A stretch of 45,029 nt of DNA from positions 1 to 45,029 of IMG/VR virus record IMGVR_UViG_3300023106_000015; one strand, given 5' to 3'. The position numbers and the translations under genes were made by a program. Under the pieces are notes generated by a model. That model did not search any database, had not been told where the DNA came from, and saw nothing but the letters and a program-made list of their open reading frames with translations. This document shows, in pieces, positions 9,108 through 17,956 of the stretch. The DNA is from a virus. Position 1 is the first letter of the stretch, and each line of letters opens with the position of its first letter.

Positions 9108-10547
9108 ATGAGTAACGCGTCTATTTATGAAGGTCAGACTTCTCTAATTCCAGTTGTTAATGCACTTGGAAATGTCTTCGAAGAGTGGCAAATAGCAACA
9201 GCCGCTCAGACGATTTTTAACATCGTATCCTTCCAATATACTCCAGGCACAAATACCCTTCTTGTTTTTAAGAATGGTATTTTTCTTCGTCGTGGGTTTG
9301 ATTTTACTGAGTCCTCATCCTCACAAATTATTCTATCTTCTGGTGCTACTCTTAATGATAGGATTGCGTTCTTTGCTTGGGCTACAGAAGGTGTAGCTAT
9401 TCCTAATGGCGGAGGTGTTCCTGCAGGAGGTGTTACTGGCCAAGCTCTGATTAAGACTTCTAATAATGACTATGCTACTTCTTGGCAAAGTCTGTCAGCG
9501 CTTGCATCTCTTCTAGACGCTCCTAAAGCTAATGTGGCTGCAGCTAATACAATTAATCTAGCAGCTATCTCGGCCACTACTAGAAACATTGCTATTAATG
9601 GTACAACAACTATTGCTGGATTCCAGATCGCTAATGGCCAACTTTGGGCAGTTACGTTTAATCAGGCGTGCACATTAGCTTATTCTGCATCTCTGATTAC
9701 TCAGACCATAGAAGACATTAATGTAGTTCCTGGATCTAGTTGCTTTATTCGAGCTATTGCAGATAATGTGGTAGAAATTCTATCCTATGTTGCTCCATAT
9801 AATCCAGCTAATAGTTTTAAAAATAAACTTATTAATCCTAAGCTCCTAATAAATCAAAGAGGTTATATCTCTGGATCTGCTGTTGGTGCTGGAACATATA
9901 CATATGATCGCTGGAGGATTGTTTTTGCTGGACAGAGTTTAGTTACTTCTGTCATCGGTAATGCCCTTCGTTGCGCTCCACCTTCTAGTGGCGTAGAGCA
10001 GATTATTGAAGGATCTAATATTGAAGGAGGATTATATTCTCTTTCTTGGATTGGCGATGCGTCAGCTACTGTGAATGGTAATCCTATTCTTAGCGGCGGC
10101 ACTATTGTATTACCTGCTAATATTGATGTATCTATTAAATTCTTTAATGGTACAATGCTTAAACCACAATTTGAGCGTGGTAGGAGCACTGTGTTTGAAG
10201 AGCGTCCTGATGCTATTGAAACCCTGCTTTGCCAAAGGTATTTCTATTCTTTTAATGGCACCTCTACTTATGGAATGGGGCAGGCTTATTCAACCACAGC
10301 ATTAGCTTGGGTTGTACATTTTCCAGTTACCATGCGAATTAATCCTACAGCTACGTTTAATTCCATCACTGTGACTAATGCAGCACTAGCAGCTGCTACT
10401 GCAACTACTGCAGCTATTTCTAATGGCGGAACTAAAACTGTAGCTGTAGGAATTACTATCGCAGCGCCTACATTTGTTGCAGGTAATGTGAGTATCATTT
10501 CAGGTAACTCAGCTGGTTCTTACGCATTCTTCTCTGCTGAACTCTAA
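9108..10547 (+). CDS. Tail fibre / receptor-binding protein
   Basis: This 479-residue protein has an N-terminal attachment-type domain (about 1-105; TPGTNTLLVFKNGIFLRRGFDFTES, then ILSSGATLNDRIAFFAWA), like domains that fix fibres to podovirus tails. A repetitive Ala/Thr/Asn-rich shaft follows (130-230). A C-terminal module starts with NKLINPKLLINQRG and YTYDRWRI (about 245-275), a common carbohydrate-binding-type module of phage fibres, followed by CQRYFYSF and a threonine/alanine-rich tip. It probably recognises the host surface. It sits, unusually for a fibre, between the adaptor and nozzle genes. Confidence 0.75.
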   Translation: MSNASIYEGQTSLIPVVNALGNVFEEWQIATAAQTIFNIVSFQYTPGTNTLLVFKNGIFLRRGFDFTESSSSQIILSSGATLNDRIAFFAWATEGVAIPNGGGVPAGGVTGQALIKTSNNDYATSWQSLSALASLLDAPKANVAAANTINLAAISATTRNIAINGTTTIAGFQIANGQLWAVTFNQACTLAYSASLITQTIEDINVVPGSSCFIRAIADNVVEILSYVAPYNPANSFKNKLINPKLLINQRGYISGSAVGAGTYTYDRWRIVFAGQSLVTSVIGNALRCAPPSSGVEQIIEGSNIEGGLYSLSWIGDASATVNGNPILSGGTIVLPANIDVSIKFFNGTMLKPQFERGRSTVFEERPDAIETLLCQRYFYSFNGTSTYGMGQAYSTTALAWVVHFPVTMRINPTATFNSITVTNAALAAATATTAAISNGGTKTVAVGITIAAPTFVAGNVSIISGNSAGSYAFFSAEL

Positions 10548-10558
10548 GAGAAAACACT

Positions 10559-12127
10559 ATGTCTCAAGTAGTTTATAGAGGTAACCTCTCTTCTGCTTTC
10601 TTTCCATTTATATCCGAATATCAAGGTCGGACTGTAATTGTTCCTGCACAAGATAATAATTTTAACAGGCAACTTCAGTCTAGTGCAGATCTGGATAAAG
10701 ACATTGGTATTCCGCAATTATATTATTGCCACAATGTCTTACCTAATGGTAATGGATTACAATCTGTAGGATATGAACAAAGAATTGGTGCAGCCTTTTC
10801 TGGTGTTCCTATGCGGCAAGCTTTCTCAGTACGAGATGACTCTATTGGGAGAAAAGCTTACATGATATATTCTGGAGAAGCTTTTTTCTTTGTTGAAAAT
10901 GAAGTCATGGGTTATGGTCCAGGACAATTAGCATTCTGGAATGGGTCTGGAATGCAAGGCTTTCCTCCAGATCTAGCTACTAGACAAGTTACTACAGCGC
11001 ATGTGGCTGGTATTACTTATATCTATATCGCAGGGTTATATTGTCTAAGGTATGATTTTATCAACGCACGTCTCACAGGCGTAAGTCTTGCAGGGCTTTC
11101 TCCTGCTGCTATCATTGCGATTACTGAATCTAATGGATATCTCATTGCACTGTCTTCTAATGCGGCTGCCTGGAGTTCTACACTAGATCCTACAGACTTT
11201 GTTCCATCTCTTCAGACTGGTGCAGGAGGTGGTTTAGTCGAGGGTATTAAAGGTAATATTACTTGCGCCTCTCCTACATCTAATGGTTTCACCATCTTCA
11301 CAGAAGTTAATGCCGTATCTGTACTATATACAGGTAACTCTCGCTATCCATTTCAATTCTCAGAATGCACTGGATCTGGTGGTGTAGCTAGTCTCGAGCG
11401 CGTCACATATGAAGCAGATTCTGGATATAATTATATCTATTCCTCTAAAGGCTTTCAGATCATTCAATCTAAATCAGCACAGACTGTATTCGCTGATCTG
11501 ACAGATTATCTTGCTGGACAATATTTCGAAGATTTCAATGATACCACAGGATTGTTTGAATATCAGACACTGTCTACGCCATTGCAAAAGAAGCTATCTT
11601 ATATTGCTGCAAGATACCTAGTAATCTCATATGGTATTTCATCTCTTACTCATGCGCTTGTTTATGACACAGTGCAGAAAAGATTTGGTAAGCTTAAATT
11701 CGCGCATGTGGATGTATTTGAATATGAGCTTCTGACAGAAGATGTTTCTGATATTCCTAAGAAAGCCATTGGATTCTTACTTCCTTCTGGTCAAGTGTAT
11801 GTAGTTAATTTCGCCGTTAGCTTCTCTAATAGATATGGTGTATTATTGCTTGGGAAATATCAATACACTCGCTCTAGGCATCTCCAGATGCAAAAGGTCG
11901 AATTTGAGAATGTAACTGCTGGATCAGGTTTTGGTGTAACTTGCTATTCATCTTTTGATGGAAAGAATTTTGACCAAACAACTCCAGGAGTATTGCTAGA
12001 GTCAGGGAAGAATGTAGCTACTTATGGATTTGATTCTCCAGCTGCACTAAATCATTCTCTTCTTATCTATGGCACATTTAATATGACAACAGTGGAATTA
12101 GCATTTAATATCCACGGGAGAATGTAA
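10559..12127 (+). CDS. Tail nozzle-like protein
   Basis: This 522-residue protein is almost all beta-strand and contains repeated short motifs of a propeller-like fold (for example VAGITYIYIAGLYCLRYDF, GYLIALSSNAAAWSS, GYNYIYSSKGFQII). Length and gene order after the adaptor match the nozzle that closes the short tail in podoviruses (P22 gp10 or T7 gp12 role). It has an AAGAGAAAA ribosome site and its stop overlaps the next start. I see no enzymatic signature, and the assignment rests on fold character and order. Confidence 0.55.
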   Translation: MSQVVYRGNLSSAFFPFISEYQGRTVIVPAQDNNFNRQLQSSADLDKDIGIPQLYYCHNVLPNGNGLQSVGYEQRIGAAFSGVPMRQAFSVRDDSIGRKAYMIYSGEAFFFVENEVMGYGPGQLAFWNGSGMQGFPPDLATRQVTTAHVAGITYIYIAGLYCLRYDFINARLTGVSLAGLSPAAIIAITESNGYLIALSSNAAAWSSTLDPTDFVPSLQTGAGGGLVEGIKGNITCASPTSNGFTIFTEVNAVSVLYTGNSRYPFQFSECTGSGGVASLERVTYEADSGYNYIYSSKGFQIIQSKSAQTVFADLTDYLAGQYFEDFNDTTGLFEYQTLSTPLQKKLSYIAARYLVISYGISSLTHALVYDTVQKRFGKLKFAHVDVFEYELLTEDVSDIPKKAIGFLLPSGQVYVVNFAVSFSNRYGVLLLGKYQYTRSRHLQMQKVEFENVTAGSGFGVTCYSSFDGKNFDQTTPGVLLESGKNVATYGFDSPAALNHSLLIYGTFNMTTVELAFNIHGRM

Positions 12128-12705
12128 TGGCAGGATTTAGATATTCCACTAACCTCGTTATTCCAGATACATCTTCTGTAAAGGATGTTATTGCGAATGA
12201 AGAGCTGACGTATATCTTAAATGCATTACGTACTCTCGCGACACGGATAGATGAAACTACTGGATCTCTTTCCGTACCTCAAGAAGATTGGCCTAATACT
12301 TCTCCTGCTATTTCTAATCTCGGAAATAACATATACAAGTTCTATGCATATTGTGACGTGGCAATTGCATATGGAATGTTTGTTAATTTCCATAACCTAG
12401 ATCCTGTGTCTGTAGCAGCTAGGCCAGCTCAAGCTAATGGATTTGCTAATGCAGCTGGTGGATATTGTGTAGAACCTACTGGTGTAGCTGCAGGAACTTG
12501 GGGTGAATTCCAATCAGGGCCTGGACTTAATTATGGTATTTCTGGCCTAGTTCCAGGTAACTGGTATTTCCTCTCACCTACCTCTCCAGGCCTTATTACA
12601 GCTACACAACCTACTACGCCTGGACAGATTATTCAACTTGTAGGCCAAGCATTCACAGATAGAATTCTGAATGTTGGTGCATTTAATAATTGGCTCCTGA
12701 TATAA
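12127..12705 (+). CDS. Putative tail or virion surface protein
   Basis: This 192-residue protein overlaps the nozzle stop (TAATG) and has GGGAG upstream. Residues 1-45 are helical, the rest beta-rich. The final third contains GLVPGNWYFLSPTSPGLIT and PTTPGQIIQLVGQAFTD, a pattern seen in the C-terminal parts of many phage fibre and base proteins. It is most likely a small virion appendage. No catalytic motif is seen. Confidence 0.55.
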   Translation: MAGFRYSTNLVIPDTSSVKDVIANEELTYILNALRTLATRIDETTGSLSVPQEDWPNTSPAISNLGNNIYKFYAYCDVAIAYGMFVNFHNLDPVSVAARPAQANGFANAAGGYCVEPTGVAAGTWGEFQSGPGLNYGISGLVPGNWYFLSPTSPGLITATQPTTPGQIIQLVGQAFTDRILNVGAFNNWLLI

Positions 12706-12717
12706 TATGGTCTCGTT

Positions 12718-13323
12718 ATGGCTCCTACTCCTGATATTGGAATTTACATGTCTAAACCACGTCTCGAAGAAATTGATTATGCATTTGCAGCAGGTATCTT
12801 AGGTATCTCTCCTAGGCTTATTAAAACTGTAGCATTGGTAGAATCTAAAGGTGCTGGTTTTGATCCAGAAGGATTTCCTAAAACTCTATTTGAAGCCCAT
12901 ATATTTCATAAAGAGACAGATGGAAAATATGATAAGTCTCATCCAGGTCTTTCGTCTCTTAAATGGGATAGAACTCTTTATGGAAAAGGATGGCAAGCAG
13001 AGAAAGCTAGACTAGCTGAAGCTATAAAGCTAGATCGCATAGCTGCCTTTAAATCCGCTTCTTGGGGTGTATTCCAAATCATGGGATTTAATTATGAAGA
13101 ATGTGGATGTGTCAGTGTTCAAGAATTTGTAAATTCTAATTGTCATTCGGAGCGCTCACAGCTCCTTTTATTTTGTGCGTATATTCAAAATAGAGGCCTC
13201 TTGCCCTATCTAGCTTCTCAGAATTGGGCGGCCTTTGCTAAGAAATATAATGGTCCTGGTTATGCTGAAAATAAGTATGATATAAAACTTAGGGACGCAT
13301 ATGCCTCATTCTCCAATCCCTGA
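12718..13323 (+). CDS. Endolysin, N-acetylmuramidase (DUF3380 family)
   Basis: This 201-residue enzyme should cut the glycan chain of peptidoglycan at lysis. The DUF3380-type muramidase signature is present: the catalytic glutamate in TVALVESKG (E42), TLFEAHIFHK (56-65), and SASWGVFQIMGFNY (112-125). It has no signal peptide, so export would depend on the downstream membrane proteins. No ribosome site precedes 12718. An in-frame ATG at 12748 has TTGGAATT upstream and would remove ten residues (MAPTPDIGIY), making it a serious alternative start. Its end overlaps the next gene by 23 bases. Confidence 0.85.
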   Translation: MAPTPDIGIYMSKPRLEEIDYAFAAGILGISPRLIKTVALVESKGAGFDPEGFPKTLFEAHIFHKETDGKYDKSHPGLSSLKWDRTLYGKGWQAEKARLAEAIKLDRIAAFKSASWGVFQIMGFNYEECGCVSVQEFVNSNCHSERSQLLLFCAYIQNRGLLPYLASQNWAAFAKKYNGPGYAENKYDIKLRDAYASFSNP

Positions 13324-13675
13324 CAGAGCAATTAGTGATCCATCGATATTATCATCTCCTATGACTTCAGATGAATTCTTAGAGATGAAAGCAAAAGTTA
13401 AGGTATTAGAAGCTCAGATGGTTGAGAATACTGCCCTGACGAAAAAGAGTTTAGATGTCTCAGAACAGAGTCTTAAAATATCTAAAGAAGTAAAAGATTC
13501 TACGAATGAGTTAGTCGAACTAGGGCGGAAAGTATCTGGGACTATAGACCTTTTTAATATGGTAGGTAAGGTGCTAAAACCTATAGCTTGGTTAGGCATT
13601 GCAGCAGCTACTATGTATGGAATGGCAGGTGTAGTAAAGATGTGGGTAATTACAGCTCTTGGAAAAGGAATTTAA
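13301..13675 (+). CDS. Single-span membrane protein, holin or lysis accessory
   Basis: This 124-residue protein starts inside the endolysin gene with GGGAC upstream. Residues 22-85 form a long charged helix with heptad spacing (coiled coil), and residues 93-117 are one hydrophobic membrane segment near the C-terminus. A coiled coil plus terminal membrane anchor resembles XhlA-type lysis proteins. Placement between endolysin and a 3TM holin supports a lysis role. It could be a second holin, an antiholin or a spanin substitute; the sequence does not choose between these. Confidence 0.6.
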   Translation: MPHSPIPDRAISDPSILSSPMTSDEFLEMKAKVKVLEAQMVENTALTKKSLDVSEQSLKISKEVKDSTNELVELGRKVSGTIDLFNMVGKVLKPIAWLGIAAATMYGMAGVVKMWVITALGKGI

Positions 13676-13678
13676 ATA

Positions 13679-14197
13679 ATGGATCCTATCACAATCCTAT
13701 CTGCGCTCGCTACATTTGCTCCTATGCTAGGCAAATGGATGGGAGCTTCAGATAAAGTACAAGATATTGCTGAGAAAGCATCTGGTATTGCAGCTGTTGT
13801 TACAGGCAAGACGAATCTAGAAGAGCAAAAAGAAGCTCTTGCAGCAGATCCTGCATTACGGTATCAATTTGAACAAGCTCTAGTTGCACAAGAATCTGAG
13901 TTTGAAGCTTTGTATATCTCAGATAAAGCTGATGCACGGAAGCGAGACATTGCGCTATCTGCTAGTCCTGCTGGAAATGTCAGAGCTAATTACCTAGTAG
14001 CCTTTGCAATGTTTATGATTGTAGCTATCCTTGCTATTATCATTTTCCGAGATGTGCTAGATGAGTATGTTAAGACTACCATCACTTTGATTGTAGGTAT
14101 GTTTCTTAATGAATTGAAAAATATCTATAGTTTCGAATTCGGCACTACTCGTAGGTCTAGAGAAAAGACTGACGTATTGAATAACTTGGAGAAATGA
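13679..14197 (+). CDS. Holin, 3TM / GTA-release type (probable)
   Basis: This 172-residue protein has an N-terminal hydrophobic/amphipathic segment (3-20), a soluble helical region including DKADARKRD (82-90), and membrane spans at about 104-123 and 131-147 with a basic, charged C-terminus. This is the layout of the GTA_holin_3TM family, which permeabilises the inner membrane to release endolysin. It follows the previous lysis gene by three bases with an AAGGAATTT ribosome site. Confidence 0.75.
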   Translation: MDPITILSALATFAPMLGKWMGASDKVQDIAEKASGIAAVVTGKTNLEEQKEALAADPALRYQFEQALVAQESEFEALYISDKADARKRDIALSASPAGNVRANYLVAFAMFMIVAILAIIIFRDVLDEYVKTTITLIVGMFLNELKNIYSFEFGTTRRSREKTDVLNNLEK

Positions 14198-14198
14198 T

Positions 14199-16313
14199 AT
14201 GGCAGATCAAATTGCAGCCACAGGTGGCCTAGGAAATACAATTGCTGGAGTAGCTAATCTAGCCCAGCTATTTCTAGGTACTACTCAAAATACGACTGAT
14301 AACCGTGGTACCACTACTACAGATTCAGGTGGCACAACCACTACAACTAACAGCGGCGGTACGACTACTACTGTTAATAAAACTGAAGCCGCTCCTGGTG
14401 CTGTAGATGCACTTATCCAATCTATTCTCTCTGGCGCTTCTGGCCTAGCTGCTGTTGCAGGAGGTCAGAGGACTGCTGGTCTTTATAATTCTTCTACTAA
14501 TCAGCTTCTGGTGAATGATCTAGCTGCTCGTGCTGCTGCAGAAGGAGCTAAGCTTACGAGTCAGACTACTCAAACTACCACTACTGCACCCACTACTCAA
14601 ACCTCTGTTAAAGCTCCACAAACTCAGACTACTCAGAATACTGGAGGAACTAGCACAGTTAAACCTGCTGCTATCAATCCTCTTATTCCTGCAGGTATTA
14701 TTGGTGCATTGCAATTAACTCCACAGTCTGCTAAAGATACTATTAAGAATGCATTAGGTCTTGGCGTTAAGACTGCAGGAGCTGCTGCGGCTGCTAATGC
14801 TGCATCTGATCCTGTTAATCCAGATATTGAAGCTATTTATAATGATCCTTCTCGCGCACTTGATGTAGCTCAAGGCGCGTCTACTGCATTGGACGGAGCA
14901 CAGAATGTTTCTGGGATTGGCGATTCTAATTTCTTTGCTGGTAATAGTTTGGCTGACTTTGGCCTATCAGCTGATACAGGCGAACAAGCTATCTCATCTT
15001 TCACAACAGCCTCAGATTTCACAGGAGACGCAGATGCAGGGTCTGCTTTCGATAGTGTAGGTATTGATGCTGGTGGCTTTGATTTCTCTGGAGTTGGTGA
15101 ATCTATTACTGATGCACTTGGTGGATTCATAGGTGGGATTGGTGATCTTGCTAGTGATACAGCGTCTTCAGTAGCTGATGGAATTGGATCATTCTTTAGT
15201 GATTTCGATTTTGGCTTTGCTGATGGCGGTATTGTCTCTGGTAAAGATTTTAAAAAAAAGATAAGTGATCATGGCGCTAAGCGGAAACATTTCGCTAATG
15301 GTGGCGTTGCTATTTCTGATCTAGATAACGCAGGTTATATTACCAATACTGGACTTAGGAGAGAAGCTCCATCTCTTTATGATTCCACTGGTTCTGGTGG
15401 AAATAACCAGGATATTCAGAAAGCAGTACGAGATGCTGTTATTGGTGCTGTAGTTACTAAGCCTGTAAATACTCCTGGTAAACCAGTAAGTGTTGCTCCA
15501 GGAGGTACTGGCTATAATTCATCTGCTCCAGTTAATAATTACTCTGATGGTGCTGAATCTGGCTCTGCTAGTACAGGTCCAGTAGGAGATCCTGATGCTG
15601 CAGTCTCTGGTATCGGTGGTGCATTAGGTTCTGGTGTCAGAGGTGGTGCTAGCGCAGTTGGTAGCGCATTAGGTATTTCTGGCTTAGGTACTATTGCAGG
15701 GCTTGCTACAGCTACTAACCGAGGTGAAGCATTGGCTGCATTAGCTCCAGCTGCTCTTGGTATTGTTAGTCCTCCATTAGGTCTTGCACTTGCACTAGGT
15801 ATTAAAGCTGTTAATGCTCTTAGTCCTTCTGATAGTGGTTTAGGCGGCGCTGGTGATGCTGCTAATTCTGGAGCTGCTGCAGGATTAGGAGCTGGCATGG
15901 GATTAGGCATGGGTGCTGGTATGGGATTAGGTGGTGTAGATATGGGATTTGGTGCTGGCATTAGTGCAGCTGCAGCTGGCATGGCCGCTAATGCAGCTTC
16001 TGACATGGCTGACGCAGCTGATGCTGATGCTGATTCTGATAGTTCTAGCTCTGATAGTTCATCTTCTAGCTCATCTTCTAGTTCTGATACCGGATCTGGA
16101 ACTGGTGGAGGTAATGATGGCCAAGGTGGTGACTCATCTTCTTATAAATCTGGCGGCAAAGTAAAAGGTCCAGGTACTGGAACATCAGACTCTATTCCAG
16201 CAATGCTATCTGACGGTGAGTATGTAATTCCTGCAGACGTAGTTGAAGCATTAGGTATTCCATTCTTTGATTCGCTTCGTCAACAATTTCACACTCCAGT
16301 AAGGAGCGCATAA
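14199..16313 (+). CDS. Internal virion protein, low complexity
   Basis: This 704-residue protein begins the ejection-protein block. It is rich in Thr, Gly, Ala, Ser and Asp with almost no aromatic residues over long stretches. A Gly/Met/Ala-rich hydrophobic tract lies at about 560-600 and a serine/aspartate run at about 605-635. The C-terminus carries GGKVKGPGTGTSDSIPAML followed by SDGEYVIPADVVEALG, a motif I know from uncharacterised internal or tail proteins of many podoviruses. A shorter related element (FADGGIVSGKDFKKK) occurs near residue 340. It probably leaves the capsid with the DNA. Confidence 0.65.
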   Translation: MADQIAATGGLGNTIAGVANLAQLFLGTTQNTTDNRGTTTTDSGGTTTTTNSGGTTTTVNKTEAAPGAVDALIQSILSGASGLAAVAGGQRTAGLYNSSTNQLLVNDLAARAAAEGAKLTSQTTQTTTTAPTTQTSVKAPQTQTTQNTGGTSTVKPAAINPLIPAGIIGALQLTPQSAKDTIKNALGLGVKTAGAAAAANAASDPVNPDIEAIYNDPSRALDVAQGASTALDGAQNVSGIGDSNFFAGNSLADFGLSADTGEQAISSFTTASDFTGDADAGSAFDSVGIDAGGFDFSGVGESITDALGGFIGGIGDLASDTASSVADGIGSFFSDFDFGFADGGIVSGKDFKKKISDHGAKRKHFANGGVAISDLDNAGYITNTGLRREAPSLYDSTGSGGNNQDIQKAVRDAVIGAVVTKPVNTPGKPVSVAPGGTGYNSSAPVNNYSDGAESGSASTGPVGDPDAAVSGIGGALGSGVRGGASAVGSALGISGLGTIAGLATATNRGEALAALAPAALGIVSPPLGLALALGIKAVNALSPSDSGLGGAGDAANSGAAAGLGAGMGLGMGAGMGLGGVDMGFGAGISAAAAGMAANAASDMADAADADADSDSSSSDSSSSSSSSSSDTGSGTGGGNDGQGGDSSSYKSGGKVKGPGTGTSDSIPAMLSDGEYVIPADVVEALGIPFFDSLRQQFHTPVRSA

Positions 16314-17947
16314 TGGCTGGCTTTGATCTATCCTCTATTCTGCAAGATGCTATCCAAGGTGCTGAAGCCTTTGGCAATCTTGCAGAAGCTACTACAACTA
16401 ACACTGCTGCTCAGATGGACCTTACAGGAGTTATGGTCTCTGAGGCACGTAATGCTCAAAAAGCAGCAACTGATATTGCTATCACTCAAGGTCAGGCTAA
16501 GCTCCAAACTCAAAAGAACGTGCTTAAAGTAGCTAATACTATGGGCACTAATGCTGGTGATACTGGCTGGCTTATTGGTGATATGGGTAAGAGAGTTATT
16601 TCTGCAGATCAAGAAGCACAAGCTGCGCTAGGTGTAATCCAGCAGAAACGATCTATTGATTTTATTGATAATCCTATCGGATATCTATACGCTCAAGCTA
16701 CAATTGATACGGATATTAATGCATTTAATATGGCAAGGCAGAAGTCTGATCTTGCAAAAGATACGGCTAGTAAGCTAGAGTCTATGGGACAAGCTTCTTT
16801 CCTGACTCAGAATGCAATTGAACAATCTGTGACAGAATCTACAGTTAAGCAGAATGCTATTCTCCAAGGATATAAATATTCTAAAGAAGCTAATGATGCA
16901 GCAAAAGATGGATTACGGACTAATCTAGATGGTATGACTCGTGCTGCTCAAGCTAATGCCCAAGCTATTGATTTTAAATTCAAAGGATTAAACGCTGTCA
17001 ATCAAGAGCGTGCGTATCAGACTTCTCTAGAACATCTTCGCCTTTCTCAAGCATCCTTTAATCTTCAAGCTGAAGCTAAGAAAGCTAAGCTAGATGAGGA
17101 TTCTCTTATTGGGAAATTCGTAGCTAAAGGATTCTTTAATCATTCTGGACAAGATCTAGATCCAGTTCGTGCTAAAGAGATGGTAGCTTTGTATAAAGCA
17201 GGGCAGCCTGAGATTAGGAACTTCTTTAATTCTGGTATGCAGAGTTATATGATTTCTGCAGATGGTAAGCAAAGTGTTATCTCTACCTCTCCATATGATG
17301 CAGCTACTTCTTTTGGATCTGGAATGGTGCAGAATCTTCCACAAGCTCAGAAGGATGTAGGAGATTGGCTCGTTACGAAGCGCAGAGAATTTAATAACCA
17401 AGCAGTGCAATCTAAGCTTAATATTGATCCTAAAGATAAGACAGGACAAGAGAGAGCATTTAATGAATTCATTAGGAATACTGCTGGCTCTGCTGCTAGG
17501 ACAGGGGCTGATATCTATACTCCAGCATCTCTTGTCACAGTCGCAAATAGTACTCCTGAATTGGCTAAGCTTCCTGTGTGGAAAGATGTTTTGGCTCCTA
17601 TGGTTACTGCAGGTGCTAAGCTTGATGATCCTAATCTGGTACTAGGTGCTGTTACTTCTGCCATCCAAAAAGGAACTCTTTCATATAATGATGCATTAGG
17701 TCTGGCTACATTATATGGTCAGGGTGTGAATCTGAATAACATGTCTCGCAATTGGATCTCCACTGGAATGCCGAACGGTACGGGTTATATTGCTTCTGTA
17801 GGCGCATACGGTAAAATGGGTAAGGTATCTGTTGATCTGACAAGACAAGAACAACTAGCTACCTTGCTAAATAAATCTTCAGCGTCTGCTGCTGCTATGC
17901 GTATGAGGCAGCAAATGTTTAATAATCTTCCAGGCACTGGAAACTAA
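16313..17947 (+). CDS. Internal virion protein (ejection protein)
   Basis: This 544-residue protein is coupled to the previous gene by TAATG overlap with AAGGAG upstream. It is nearly all helical, rich in Ala, Gln, Lys and Asn with few cysteines, the usual composition of podovirus core proteins (T7 gp15 role). Long helices run through 30-300, and there are no membrane segments or enzyme motifs. Placement between two other internal protein candidates supports the call. Confidence 0.6.
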   Translation: MAGFDLSSILQDAIQGAEAFGNLAEATTTNTAAQMDLTGVMVSEARNAQKAATDIAITQGQAKLQTQKNVLKVANTMGTNAGDTGWLIGDMGKRVISADQEAQAALGVIQQKRSIDFIDNPIGYLYAQATIDTDINAFNMARQKSDLAKDTASKLESMGQASFLTQNAIEQSVTESTVKQNAILQGYKYSKEANDAAKDGLRTNLDGMTRAAQANAQAIDFKFKGLNAVNQERAYQTSLEHLRLSQASFNLQAEAKKAKLDEDSLIGKFVAKGFFNHSGQDLDPVRAKEMVALYKAGQPEIRNFFNSGMQSYMISADGKQSVISTSPYDAATSFGSGMVQNLPQAQKDVGDWLVTKRREFNNQAVQSKLNIDPKDKTGQERAFNEFIRNTAGSAARTGADIYTPASLVTVANSTPELAKLPVWKDVLAPMVTAGAKLDDPNLVLGAVTSAIQKGTLSYNDALGLATLYGQGVNLNNMSRNWISTGMPNGTGYIASVGAYGKMGKVSVDLTRQEQLATLLNKSSASAAAMRMRQQMFNNLPGTGN

Positions 17948-17956
17948 GGATAATAT

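Noticed and set aside
9108-10547. Diversity-generating retroelement targeting the fibre
   Set aside because: No reverse transcriptase and no template-like repeat of the fibre end was seen anywhere.
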